Positions 41,699-53,600 of a DNA stretch of 64,000 nt are shown here, in pieces. The position numbers were made by a program, and so were the translations under genes. Each line of letters opens with the position of its first letter. The stretch's first letter is position 1. The stretch is from Diphasiastrum complanatum (Eukaryota; Streptophyta; Lycopodiopsida; Lycopodiales; Lycopodiaceae): assembly GCA_029204225.1 (NCBI GenBank), contig CM055096.1, forward strand, positions 73,352,919 to 73,416,918, written 5' to 3'. A model generated the notes under the pieces. It ran no database searches. It had not been told where the DNA came from and saw nothing but the letters and a program-made list of their open reading frames with translations.

Positions 41699-44600
41699 GT
41701 TTTGTTGACTTCAGGAAAGCCTTCGACTCTGTTCCACGATCCCTTCTCATTCAGCGTCTACGTGATCTTGGTTTTTCTACTAACATGATCTTGGCAATGG
41801 TGGCACTATATGAGAGAGTCCTTGGATGTTTTCGGAGTGATACCGGCGGCGGTCACGAGAGTTACACGCCCTACCAGACCTCTTACACAGAGACACCCCA
41901 TACATGCTCCTATTCACAGGCGACGTCAGCGGGCTCCTGCACTTCCTCATGCTACAGCTCTCATTACATCCTTCTACAACGCCAGTACAGACTTGGCATC
42001 TTGACATGGACACATTTGACTACCATGCACAGAGATTATCATTTATGTAGTTATCTTAACTTGTACTAGATGTTTCCTTTTTTCTTTATTACAATTTTTG
42101 GAGGCGTTTATACGCTCCACGGTTACCACATACTTGACATGTATTTCCTTAGTCTTATATGCCTTTTGGCATGGAAAAGACATTAATAAAGCCTCTTCTT
42201 CTTCTACCAATATCATTCATCCCATCAATAAAAATGGTGACCCCATGAATCCTAGTGATTACCATACCATTATGATTGGGCATGTTATAGCAAAGCTATA
42301 TGGTGACATTTTTCAGTCAGCAATGAGCACTAAGGTAGAATCCAGGAGATTTTATGCTATGGGTTAGGCAGGGTTTAGGGCCTGCTATTCTACTATTGAT
42401 CATATCTTCACACTTCGGGCTCTTATTGAGGCAGCCAGGCATAGGAGAGAGCGAGTCTGCTGCTTGTGGATTTCAGAAAGGCCTTTGACTCTGTCGCACA
42501 CACCTTACCCGTCCAAAGATTATTGATTTGGATTTCTCTACAAACACTATCTTGTTAGTCATGGAACTTTATGAGAGAGTTCTAGGATATTTCCGATTTC
42601 ATCGCGGCATTTCTGAGTAGATCTTGAGCACCATTGGAGTGAAGCAAGGGTGCGCTCTTTCACCTACACTTTTTGGTTTGTATATAGATGAACTGGAGCA
42701 GGTCATCAAGCAGTGTGGCAGTATAGGATGCACTATCGATCCTCGTATAATAGTTCCACAACGGTTCAAATAATCAAACTTAATTCAATAATAATCAGGC
42801 ACCTTATTCTCATTGGTATAGGAACTTGAATACTCAAAACTCGGGCAATTCCCATACTCAAGAAGCAACTCAAGCTTTAGAAAGAAGTCCTATGAAGTCC
42901 TCTTCTTCTGGTAGAAACAATTTGCAAGAGTGATAACCATTTGGTTTTTGTTGCAAAAAATAGAATCAAATATGCATTTCTAAATTATTTAGATTAAACA
43001 TATAATATATATGTCATTGTTGCAGGGAATTGCGATTTGTTGCAGTGTGAAAAAGAAAGAAAGACAGAAGCTTTATTAATGTCTTTTCCATGCCGAAAAG
43101 CATATAAGACTAAAATGTACATGTCAAGTGTGTGGTATCAATGGTAGCGCATAAAACGTCTCCAAAAACAGTAAAGAAAGTAAATGTAGATAAACTACTA
43201 AGTATTCAAACTGAACTAAACTATGCTTTGAAATGTGAAATGTAATGTACAAAAACATGTGCTATATAGCTGATAGTCTAAAAAACATAGTATAGTGTCG
43301 TCATCATGCTTTGTTGACGATGAAATACAATGTAATGTGAGCTGCTACACGAAGTAGAGCAGGGGTACGCTAGCGTCGTCTGGAAGACTGTGATGAGATG
43401 TGTGTCTCCCATGGTAGGTCAGATAGCTCGGGCCACAACATAATTCTGTCTAATGCATTGTAATGATGTAATCTAGAGCTGTGCAGTGTGGTACTAGGTG
43501 ACTCTGGTGTGTCTGACATAAGTCCTTTCGTAGTACAAACATCTCCTGTACCATAAGTGCTACGCAACGTGGATCCTTGTATGTATGTGATGAGTGAGCA
43601 CAATGTAACCGACATGTCTCGGAAGCAATGATCTCTCTCCCTCAGAATACCTTGGAACCATCTAGTCTCAATCCCAAGTAGGTTTGAAGAAATACGAGCT
43701 GACCAAGTATGAACCTGAGGCCATGAGATAGTCCAGAAGACAGATAATGTGGTAAAACAGGGAATCCAGCTGTATCCAACTCTAAAAGATGAGTCCAATA
43801 ATAATCAAGTTTGACCCCTAACTAGCCCTTCCAAACTCGGTCAAGGTATACTCTAGTTGTGGGGGTGACAAGCGTATTGAAGAGCTTACACTTACTAGGG
43901 GCATCTCGAATGAACTACGGAAAGAGAATCGGTCTAGCTTGAAAAGGGGGACATGTCCCTTCCCAAGTTGAGCAGTAGCTGCCTATCTCATGCTGTATAT
44001 AGGGCCAGTAGAAAGCACCCCTACGTAAGTGTAAAATGAAACTGTCTCCAATGGCTGACTATCAAACATAAGTATTTGTTGCCACTATCAAACATAAGAT
44101 GAGTTGAAGACCATAGCTTTGGTCTTTGCAATGTTCACCCCTAAACCCCATATAAGACAAAAGGCATGGAGACAACTATCTTTGTAGACCCCCTCCAGTC
44201 GAGGAGACCAGAACCACCTCATCTGCATAGAGAAGGATGGCAATCAATATATCAGCCACAGTGATGCGCTTTGCTTTTGAATATATCAACCGGATCATAT
44301 TTTAACATGTTGATACAAAGCCGTGTTTGCAATTTAGACATGAAGGCATGTGGTCCCGGCACATGTCGTAGATCTCTAATATCAATGATGAAACTGGGAA
44401 GTACAATTTCAATGATCCCGTTTGTTCTGAGTTGTCATGATGAAGTTCTGGTTGCAAATCGGCACTTCAAGGAATGAATTGCCTTTGAAAAATCAAAGTG
44501 GTCTCGCATGGTAACAGCTTGGTCAACTTTGATACGACATTGCCACCATAGTAAGCAGTGTCTTTCAGTAAGGAGATTGCACATGCAATCTTCTTGCGGT

Positions 44601-47600
44601 CTGACAATTCCATTGTCTTGAAGTAAAGCTGCAATTTGAACAACCACTAATGAACAGCTTAACAGCTTTCTTGGCCATTATGAGCTTCAAGAAGCTTATG
44701 TCCAATTTCCTTTTGTGGGATCCGAATAACAAATGATATAGAACTTTTATGTTGTCCAACAAAGTTGGAAGGGAATTTGTGTCCTGAGATGGTGTTTCGT
44801 CCTCATCATCAGAATGATTTGATGAATTGGATCAACATTCATGCAACACGAGTGCATCTACCTGTAAATTTTCCTACATCCAAAAACCCTCATCTGCCGG
44901 AGAGACAAGTGTCAATGGACCAGCATTTACTGAGGAGTCACCAGCCTATTGGGCACATGTCTTTGCCATAAGTAGTGCCTGATGCAAAACATCCAAGGTC
45001 GTCACCAGCTAAAAATAGTACAGATGCATAGAAGGTGAAAAGTAGTGCAACTTTTGCCTTCAGCAGCAATGTGATCAGACGCAATATGGAGAAGAAGTTA
45101 GTCATCAACGGTGCTCATAAGTTACAGTACAGGGGACCTCTAGGGGTCAAAACTGACTGTAGCTAGAAAGTACAAAAAAACAGCCAGAAACTAGGTCATC
45201 TTGTAGAGCTTAAAAAATAGAGTAAAATTGCTTTCTGCAGCATCTCCATCTGAGGTCTTGTTCTCAAGAGCTTCAAATAATTTCAAGTGACTTACAAAAA
45301 GAGGACCTTATTACATTTTTTTTGTCTGAAACAGTAATTTTTGGTCTGTCTAGCACCAACAGAAGGCTGTGAATATTAGTGCATATACCCCAGATGACTA
45401 GAATGACGGGACAGACAACTTTTCAAATTTGTCCATCGGTGTCTGAGGTTCAAAAAGCCAAATTGTTCTTGAAAAGAAAAAAATTTGATAGGCCATTGAA
45501 ACTGTTGCAAATGTTTCTGCAAAGAGGGATGACAAATTGGCCATCCTGGTGCTTATGCATGTTTCTTATTTCAGAAAAAATAAAAATAAAAAAGTGGGGC
45601 ATTGGCCCCTTCCCCTCCTCATGTCCTACGCAGGCAGTAGCAACTGGGGGGACTCACAGATATATGTTTTAGATTTTACCAGAAAATGGGTTGGAAAATA
45701 ACCATTTTGGCCCTGTTTTGTCATTTTTGGCAGAAACCATCAGCAGATTTTGCTGCTCTGAGTCTCTGAATGGCAAATTTTTTGTACCTTTATGATGCTT
45801 GTTGGTGTGCATTATGTGCAGGAATGAATGCAGTTCAAATTTCCATAAACATTGCGGTAATGCATGCTTTTAAATGCATTGATGCAAAAAAAATTTGGCA
45901 GCATTGCGGTAGACAAAATGGCAATTTTCTGCAACCACAAAAGCCATGGATCAGTAAATGAATGAGTGCAGATTACTACTGCAATGCATTTGTGTTTGGT
46001 GCCAGCTTGCTAACACCCTGCAATGCCTTTCCTCTCAATGAGCTACAACAAGGAATCAGAAAATCCTCATTAGGCTTGTGCCATCTACATTTCTATTGCC
46101 TAATGATATAAACAAGACAAATCAAAGAATTGAAAAGAGTAGAAAGGTTGAAAATTGGCAAATCTTTTACTGCTCAGTTGATTCATTTTTTACCATTTCT
46201 TCTCCTTATTGGCTACAAAATGGCACTCTTTCTTGGTGGTAGAAATTTCCTCCCACAAGCAGGATTACATTAAGCTTTGATACGAATGTCAAGAATTGTA
46301 CATTCTTTCTTGATCTTAACCATAAAAGGGAAGAATTTTCAAAGATATGCATTCACCATAGATGTAAGAAGAAGAGAGAGGAAGAAAGACGCTTTACTAT
46401 CATTTAATGCTATCAAGCATATAAGACCAAATAATACATCTCAAGTGCGATAGTCTATGTAGGAGCATAAATATGGCTCTAGAATCAAACTCAAAACAGT
46501 TACGGAATAACAACACTATGGTTTTCTGGGATGCTGAGGCTCAACATAGTTTTGATAGCTTGAAGGAGGCTGTTGCGACAGCTCCAGTACTCAAGATTGT
46601 TGATACCTAGAAACCTTTCGACCTAGAGCCGAATTGTCGTGGGTGCAGTGTTGAGTCAGGATGGTAGACCAGTAGCCTTTGAAAGTAAGAAATTGACGCC
46701 AGCGCAATAAAAATATCCCACACATCAGCAAGAGTTGTATGCGATCATACATGCACTCGAGGTGTGGTGACATTATCTGTATGGCGCCAAATTTTACGTG
46801 TATACTGACCATCATACCTTCAAGTACTTCTCCACTCAGCCAGATTTGAAGGGCTGCCAGGCCCGGTGGCCGAGTTGATGCAGGAATTTGCTTCCGAAGA
46901 GGAATTCGCTGATGCACTATCTCGGATTCTACATTAGATGAGCTTTGCTATAGTTGACAGTGATCTCATGGAGGAGATCAAGAGAGCTCAACAGAGCTAC
47001 TACGCACATTGTGAGCGTGTGTGGCCTGATGTGCGCCAAGTAGCTGACCAAGTGGAAGAGTTAGTCGAGGCTGTCACTTCCATAGAAGCACACACTAGTA
47101 CATATCTAACATGCACTGCGAAGGATGATAAGTTATTGAGAAACGGAAAGGTTTTCATGCCAGACGTGAAGGATCTTCGTCATATGATACTTCACGAATG
47201 CCATGATAGTCCCTGCGCGACTAGTGAGCTAGTCAGAAGGCATTATTTTTGGCCACGGCTTGTCAGATGAACAAGGCCGAGCAGGTAAGTCCTCTGGGCT
47301 TGCTACATCCACTGGAGATTCCTATAGGAAGGTGGGAAAGTATCTCCATGGATTTCATTGTTGGGCTACCCAGGACCCAGACGTGAATTCCATTATGGTG
47401 GCGATAGACAGGATTTACAAGACGGGTCACTTCATCACAACGACCAAGAAGGTCACAGCTTTGCAGGTTGCCAAGTTGTTTATCCAGAATGTCGTCAGGT
47501 TGCATGGACTTCTGAAGTCCATTGTGTCAGGGATCCAGTTACAAGCTAAGATTCACTAGCTATGCTAGAAAGCAGGACTTATGCTAGAAAGCAGGAAGAG

Positions 47601-50600
47601 AGAATGCTTAAGGAGGCCAAAGAGGAGCAATCATCATCAATTGAAAAAAGGAATACAATGATGCCCTACTTATACCCTCTCCCTGAATCAAATGGAGGAT
47701 TCAAAAAAGGGAGGGAAAAGGATTTGGAGGGAAAATAGTGCGCCCTCCCAATAGGAGGACCCCCACTCCAAATCAATGTGACCAAGTCCTAAAAATATAA
47801 CCAAATAGGGCCCAAGGCCTATACATGAATAAAAAGGGCCCTTAGGCCTGCTTATGCATAATAACAATAAAAGAATGGATGCGGCAAATTTAATGAGCCA
47901 AGTCCATAACTCTCCCCTACATAAAAACAAAGCCCTCTACCGGCTAGCAAGCATAATGACTATCTAAAACAATAATGTAAGCATGCTAAATGCTGAAAAA
48001 TCACAATAAAGAATAGTCATAGCTAGCCAAATCATGAAGCAGAGGGAACATCTACAATGACATCTGTAGTAGAGGAAAGAGCTAAAGCCATGAGGGCTCG
48101 AGCCTGATCTGCCAATAATGGTGTATGATAAAACACATCAATAGGCTCCCAAGTGGCCTCCTCAAGAGGACGACCATCCCACTGTACTAAAAATTGAACC
48201 TGCCTGCGACGTCGACTATACTAAAGGCGAACCTGATGAATGGCAGCTGGCAAAAAAGGGAACAGCTCTGGCTCTGTAGGAAATGTGAGATCGCGAGGAG
48301 CATCATCCTCAATGGCAGCTCGTAATAGGCTAACATGAAAGATATCACAAGCTCGTGTAGAATCAGGCAACTGTAACCGGTATGTAACAAGGCTGAGGCC
48401 AGAGTTTGTCATCGAGGATCGATGACTTGCCAAATGAGGGAAGGATTGTTGGGCTCTAACATATTCCCGACATGACTAGTTACTAGGGGTCGAGGGCCAT
48501 GGTATTGGTGAGGGCCACTAACTGGGATGGACACCAGGGGACTCGTTGGGTTCGGTGCATCACTAGCGGTGACACGGTGTGACCGCCTGACAGGATGTCA
48601 GTAGGCAGAGTTATGACCGTATGGACCCTAGTGTCAGCAATAGAGATGCCTCTGCAGGACGAGCAGCTAGCCGATAGTTAGCTGGGATGACCGTTAGTAT
48701 CACAGGTCCAAGACGAGGCTTGGGGGTGGTTCCTCAGAGTCACGCACTGATTGCGGATAGTGGATTTCATGGAACCATGGGGACTGATCACCCCTGCATG
48801 GCAGCCATGTGTCCCAGGACCAAAATAGCAATCAGATAGACTCAAGAGGAGGGCACCTACGGTTGTGTGGATATTCTACACACCGGCCATCAAAGTTTGA
48901 AGAGCTTCTGGAGATTGGAGTGCAACACAAGGAATGCATTCTCTTATAGAATGCCCCTCCTAGCCTAGTGTGGGTTTGCATGCAGTAGGTGGTAGTTGCA
49001 ACTGACTCTCACCATTCATGCTGAATGCATGGGTTACTGATACATGAGGAGCCCCAATCCACTGTTGAAGGACTACATGGCTCCTAACTGTCATGCATGT
49101 GACTAAATGGGAATTACTGGCCCTCATACCTACTGCATGGTTTGCATGCATGCCTCTGACCCACACCACCTTTGCCCTACAATGGTTAGTTGCACCTAGT
49201 AAGGTTGTTAGGTTCGGTTTGGTTACTCGTAACACTCCCTTCCCCTTAAGAGTTGTCTTGGTCCTCTAAGACAAAATCTGGATATAAGTGACAAAGTATG
49301 CTACCTCTTTCCCAAGTGGCATTCTCAATAGACTGATTCTTCAATTTGACCATTCCTGATATAGAGCTTAGTTGCCCGTTCCGGAGCTTGGCCAAAACAT
49401 TTTTTCAAAAAATACATATTTTATTAACGAAGGAATTTTCTTCTTTAGTGGTTTAGTTTTTTAAATCGATATCAAAGCTTTTGAAGACAGCCCACTCGTA
49501 ACTATCACGAGATTTGAATTGAACGTTGCATCAAGATTCAAAATTGTGAAGTCAAGGCAAGAAGAAACTGTGTACAAAATTGTGAAGAAATGTGTTTAAA
49601 CATGAAGTTGCTTAAAGGCACTCATCATTATTTTTAGCATTTAAAACATGGCATTTAGTGGCTAGGCATGAGAAACTTGCTGAAAATTTTTCACATGCTA
49701 TCGGGGAGTAAAATAAAGTTTCAAATCCTAGCAAGGAATATAACAAAGCTTTCAATCTCAATGATTCATATAGATACAAAAATTCTCTCAAGTTGAGATT
49801 AGCAATACCTTCCTGTCAAGACCCACTCCTATCCTAAATCTTCATGTAGTTGAGCCATGGTGCAGGCAAGCTAGCAACAACTTATGGTACTTGATAGTTA
49901 TTTTGAGTAGACAAGTGGAATCCAACAAGATTAGCAAGCTCCGTCCTCAAGCTATCTAAGAATATAGGAGATAGAGCTTGCTATAGTTTTTGTACCCTTT
50001 AACTGGTTTCTTTCGCCTTTGTAAAACAATCATTTGAGTATAGCTTGCAATTTTCATTTCTTGTCAAATTTTTACTTTTGGAACATTTGCTAGAAAGTTG
50101 ATTTGTTTCAATCGAAGTTATCTGAGCTCACAACTTATAGCATAAACTCACTATATTCTATTTGGGTATTTGTTAAATTCTACTTCAAGCAAAATAAAAT
50201 ATTATAGTTCTTTGATTTTGTGTTTTTTGTGAAAAGCCTTGTTATGATGTAGAATATCTCGAGCAATTTATTTTATGTATTGATCATTTAAACTTGCAGG
50301 ACTTGTGGCATATCTTATTGAAATGTGTCAAGAATTTCTTCTTACTCGAAAGGTAATTCCTAAATTTTCACTTGGTATACTTATGAGAAAAAATTGGTTT
50401 CATTTCTCTTTGTAAAAAAGTCATATGGTAGTTCAGTATGAATTGTGAATTTTGAATGATTTAGCATGAATGGTTATATGTTGGGACTAGCCCCTAACTA
50501 GTATACCCTTAGATACTAGGCCATTACTATTATGGGCATCTCCTTATTGGGCCCAAGTACCCTAAGTTCCCCTAATCTCTAGAAGGTCCCACCAAGGGCC

Positions 50601-53600
50601 TCTAGATAGTATATATAGGGCTATTATTTGCTCATTAGGTAGCTTATGATATTGGTTACTTTCTTGGTCCTAATTAGGTTTCAGCTATCCATGGCTTGTA
50701 GGGCTATGTTGATGATCGTTGTGATGCATCTATGCTATTCTTGTAGGCGGGTTTTTGCTGCTTCATATCTGATCTTTATGCTTCATTGATGCTAATATCT
50801 GTGATTCATTTTATAACTTGAACATACTAGTTTTCATACATCATCTAGAAAAGAATGAAGCATTAAAGTGGGGGTTATCTTATAATGCCTTGATTGGCAT
50901 GATTTGTAGATGCTCAGTGTGGTCTTTAACGTTGGAATTGGCCCTTAGTCTCTAGCTGATGTGACGATACAATTAGCTGACCCATCACTTATAGAACTTG
51001 GAGCATTTTGGTGCAGCATTTTGGGCAATACAGGTTTCACATGTCGCTTTGAAATTTTGGAATTATGAAGGAAGATAGATATATGAAAAGAACTAAGTAG
51101 ACTTTGCTTGCTGTCATTAACTCCTCAAACAAGTTGCTTGTTTTTATATAGATGTATATTGTACTCTGTGCAGCCCCTGAGGTCTATGATTGGTGTAGTT
51201 AGGGATTTTTCATATCCTTTGTATTTGAGTAATTTCCCAAATTTGTGCCATGTGCATCTGTCTTTTTGGCAATCACTGCAGTCCTATTCTAGAAATTGAT
51301 AAATAAATCACCTTGCAGTATCAATGTTGGTGTTTAGTATCTAGATACGTTTTTGGTCTTTATATCTCTCATTTTGTCTTATCTGGTGTTCTTCCAGAAG
51401 GAGCTAACTCAGAGAATTATGGTAAACGGATTGATGCTATCTTTCATTGGCTTTGCATCCTTCAGTGTTCTCCTGGTTTTGGTTGCATGCTGCCTAGTAT
51501 TGTTTTGGGCTCCATCAGCTGGTGGTGGTGGGGTATGTCTTCTACTTTTGCTAGGTGTAACACATTTTGTCCATGCTTGCCTATAGTCCGTGGTGGCATT
51601 CTACTCCCAGTTCTAATGAGCAAATTTCTTAATCTTGTCTTTCCAGCTTCACAAAATAGATCTTACCCTGCCTTGAATGTTTGTGGACAAACCAAGTTTC
51701 TGGCAATTAGCTTGTTCTGTGGTGTCTAATTTCTATTCGCTTTTCTGAATGATATAAATGCATAAGTTAAGCTCTTTACCCAAGTTCACAGTTTTGGCTT
51801 TTGCAATCACAGGTTACACTCGTAATGGCCTACTTGAATGGAACTGACATACCTGAGTTTTTTCAGTTTAAAACTCTTGTTACGAAGGTATGCATATATG
51901 ACGAGAGAAAGTAAAAAGTGGTTTTCCTGATAAAACGCTGGAGGGTAATCATAGCAAGACCATTATAGCTCTCATGAACTTTTCTTTGGTCTCCTAGCAT
52001 TACATTCCCTGAAATGGCTATCCTGGGATCTAGCAGGTTTTTGAATTTTTTTTCTTCAATGACATGAGGTTTTATTGGAAGAAATTGTTACTATTTTTGG
52101 TTGCAGATCATTGGTTCCATCTGTACAATCTCATCTGGCTTGATGGTATGAAGTTGACTGTTCTAGCTATCCCTGTTAAAGAGTTTGACTCCACTTGGAA
52201 TAATTAGCTTAGAGCAGAAACCTAGAAACGTATATATTTGTAGAAAGTGTTTCAATAAAGCATGTTTTGACATGAACCAAAATTCTAGTCAAGATCTTCA
52301 GTCATGAAGAAGAAAAGGATAGGTTGTGTACTCAAGGCTAATTCCCAGTCTGTGATATTATCCAGCTTGGTCAAGAAGGGCCAATGGTTCACATTGGAGC
52401 AGCCATTGCCTCATTGATGACTTGGATACATGGCGCATTGCCAACCCGGAAAAAAACTCAACCATCACACTTGAGACGTTGCTGCAAGCCATGGCAGGCT
52501 AAAGCCTTACCCTTTGTAAGTACAACATGATTATTTTCTCGGCTTTTGTGATTGGATGAAAAGGTCTACTTAGCTTCTGTATTCCATGTCGAACAGGATT
52601 TATACAGTGACAAAGATCGAAGAGAGTTCATTTCAGCAGGCACTGCTGCAGGGTACATTTATGTCAAACTCATTGTCTATAGGAAATTTCTGTCTAAAAT
52701 GTTACCGTTTAGAGTTGATAATTTGGGTTGTATTTAACTGGGATTGTTGCACTACTCAACTGTTCAATTTGATGTCTGTAGATTGGCAGCAGCATTTGGT
52801 GCACCCATAGGAGGAGTTCTTTATTCTTTGGAGGAGGCATCGAGTTTTTGGTCCAGAAAGGTGGAATACAGTAATATGAAAGTCAAGCTATCACTAATTC
52901 TTGATGGTTTATTTATAATCAATTTCGAAACATCTGATGTTCTGTCAGGTCATGGATGATTCTATTGTTGGAAAGATGCAGCTTTAACGTCAGAGATTGT
53001 GATTCAGGTGATGTGGCGCTCTTTAATCTGCTGCACTTTTGCGACAATGGTGCTTGCTTTAGTGAATAGCTGGTAGGTGTCATACATAATGCTCTGTAAC
53101 TTGTCCAATTTTAAATGCAAGCTCTAGTTCCAGGATCATGGTAAAATTGTTATTTATAATCTTGGTACATTCAAGATGCAGGGAGTTTTCGACATCTTTA
53201 CCTGGCAGTATGTCATTTCGCGAGGTTCAGGTGATGATTTTTTTTCAGGTTTTGGTAGTGTCGAAGGCACTTCATACCTGTTGAGTTTAAATTTTACTCC
53301 TGCGCATGCATGGCCTTAACTCCTAATATCGATTTTGTCACACATGATGATTCTAGGGCAGCCTGTCTTTATTGTTCGTGACCTGCCTCTTTTCTTAGTC
53401 ACCAGTGCATTGACTAGCATCCTTGGAGTTGTGATCAATTCTGCTCATGCGTGGTTGGCTCATATGAGGCCATCTTCAAGTTACAAAGTCCTAAGGTACC
53501 CGTCTTGTTGGTAACTTCCATAAATTCAGTTCAGGGTGTAGAGTTTACAATTCAACTGCTTATGTTTGGCTAATTGACACAGTACAAATGGTCACAAATT

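Larger units (their letters stand above)
38974..50299 (+). other. CLC intron 2 (11.3 kb)
   Basis: GTAAG donor at 38974 and a TTGCAG acceptor ending at 50299. It splits a Gly codon in [11 protein letters not shown]. It contains LINE fragments on both strands, remnants of at least three Gypsy elements, a GC-rich foldback-like repeat and microsatellites. No independent host gene is seen. 38974-40085 and 49400-50299 hold nothing I can name. Confidence 0.88.

Noticed and set aside
43370-43798. Independent host gene on the minus strand
   Set aside because: Continuous with LINE RT motif C upstream and the LINE 3' end downstream; read as LINE C-terminus.
48960-49235. 91-codon minus-strand frame
   Set aside because: It lies in the putative LTR with no domain; likely fortuitous.
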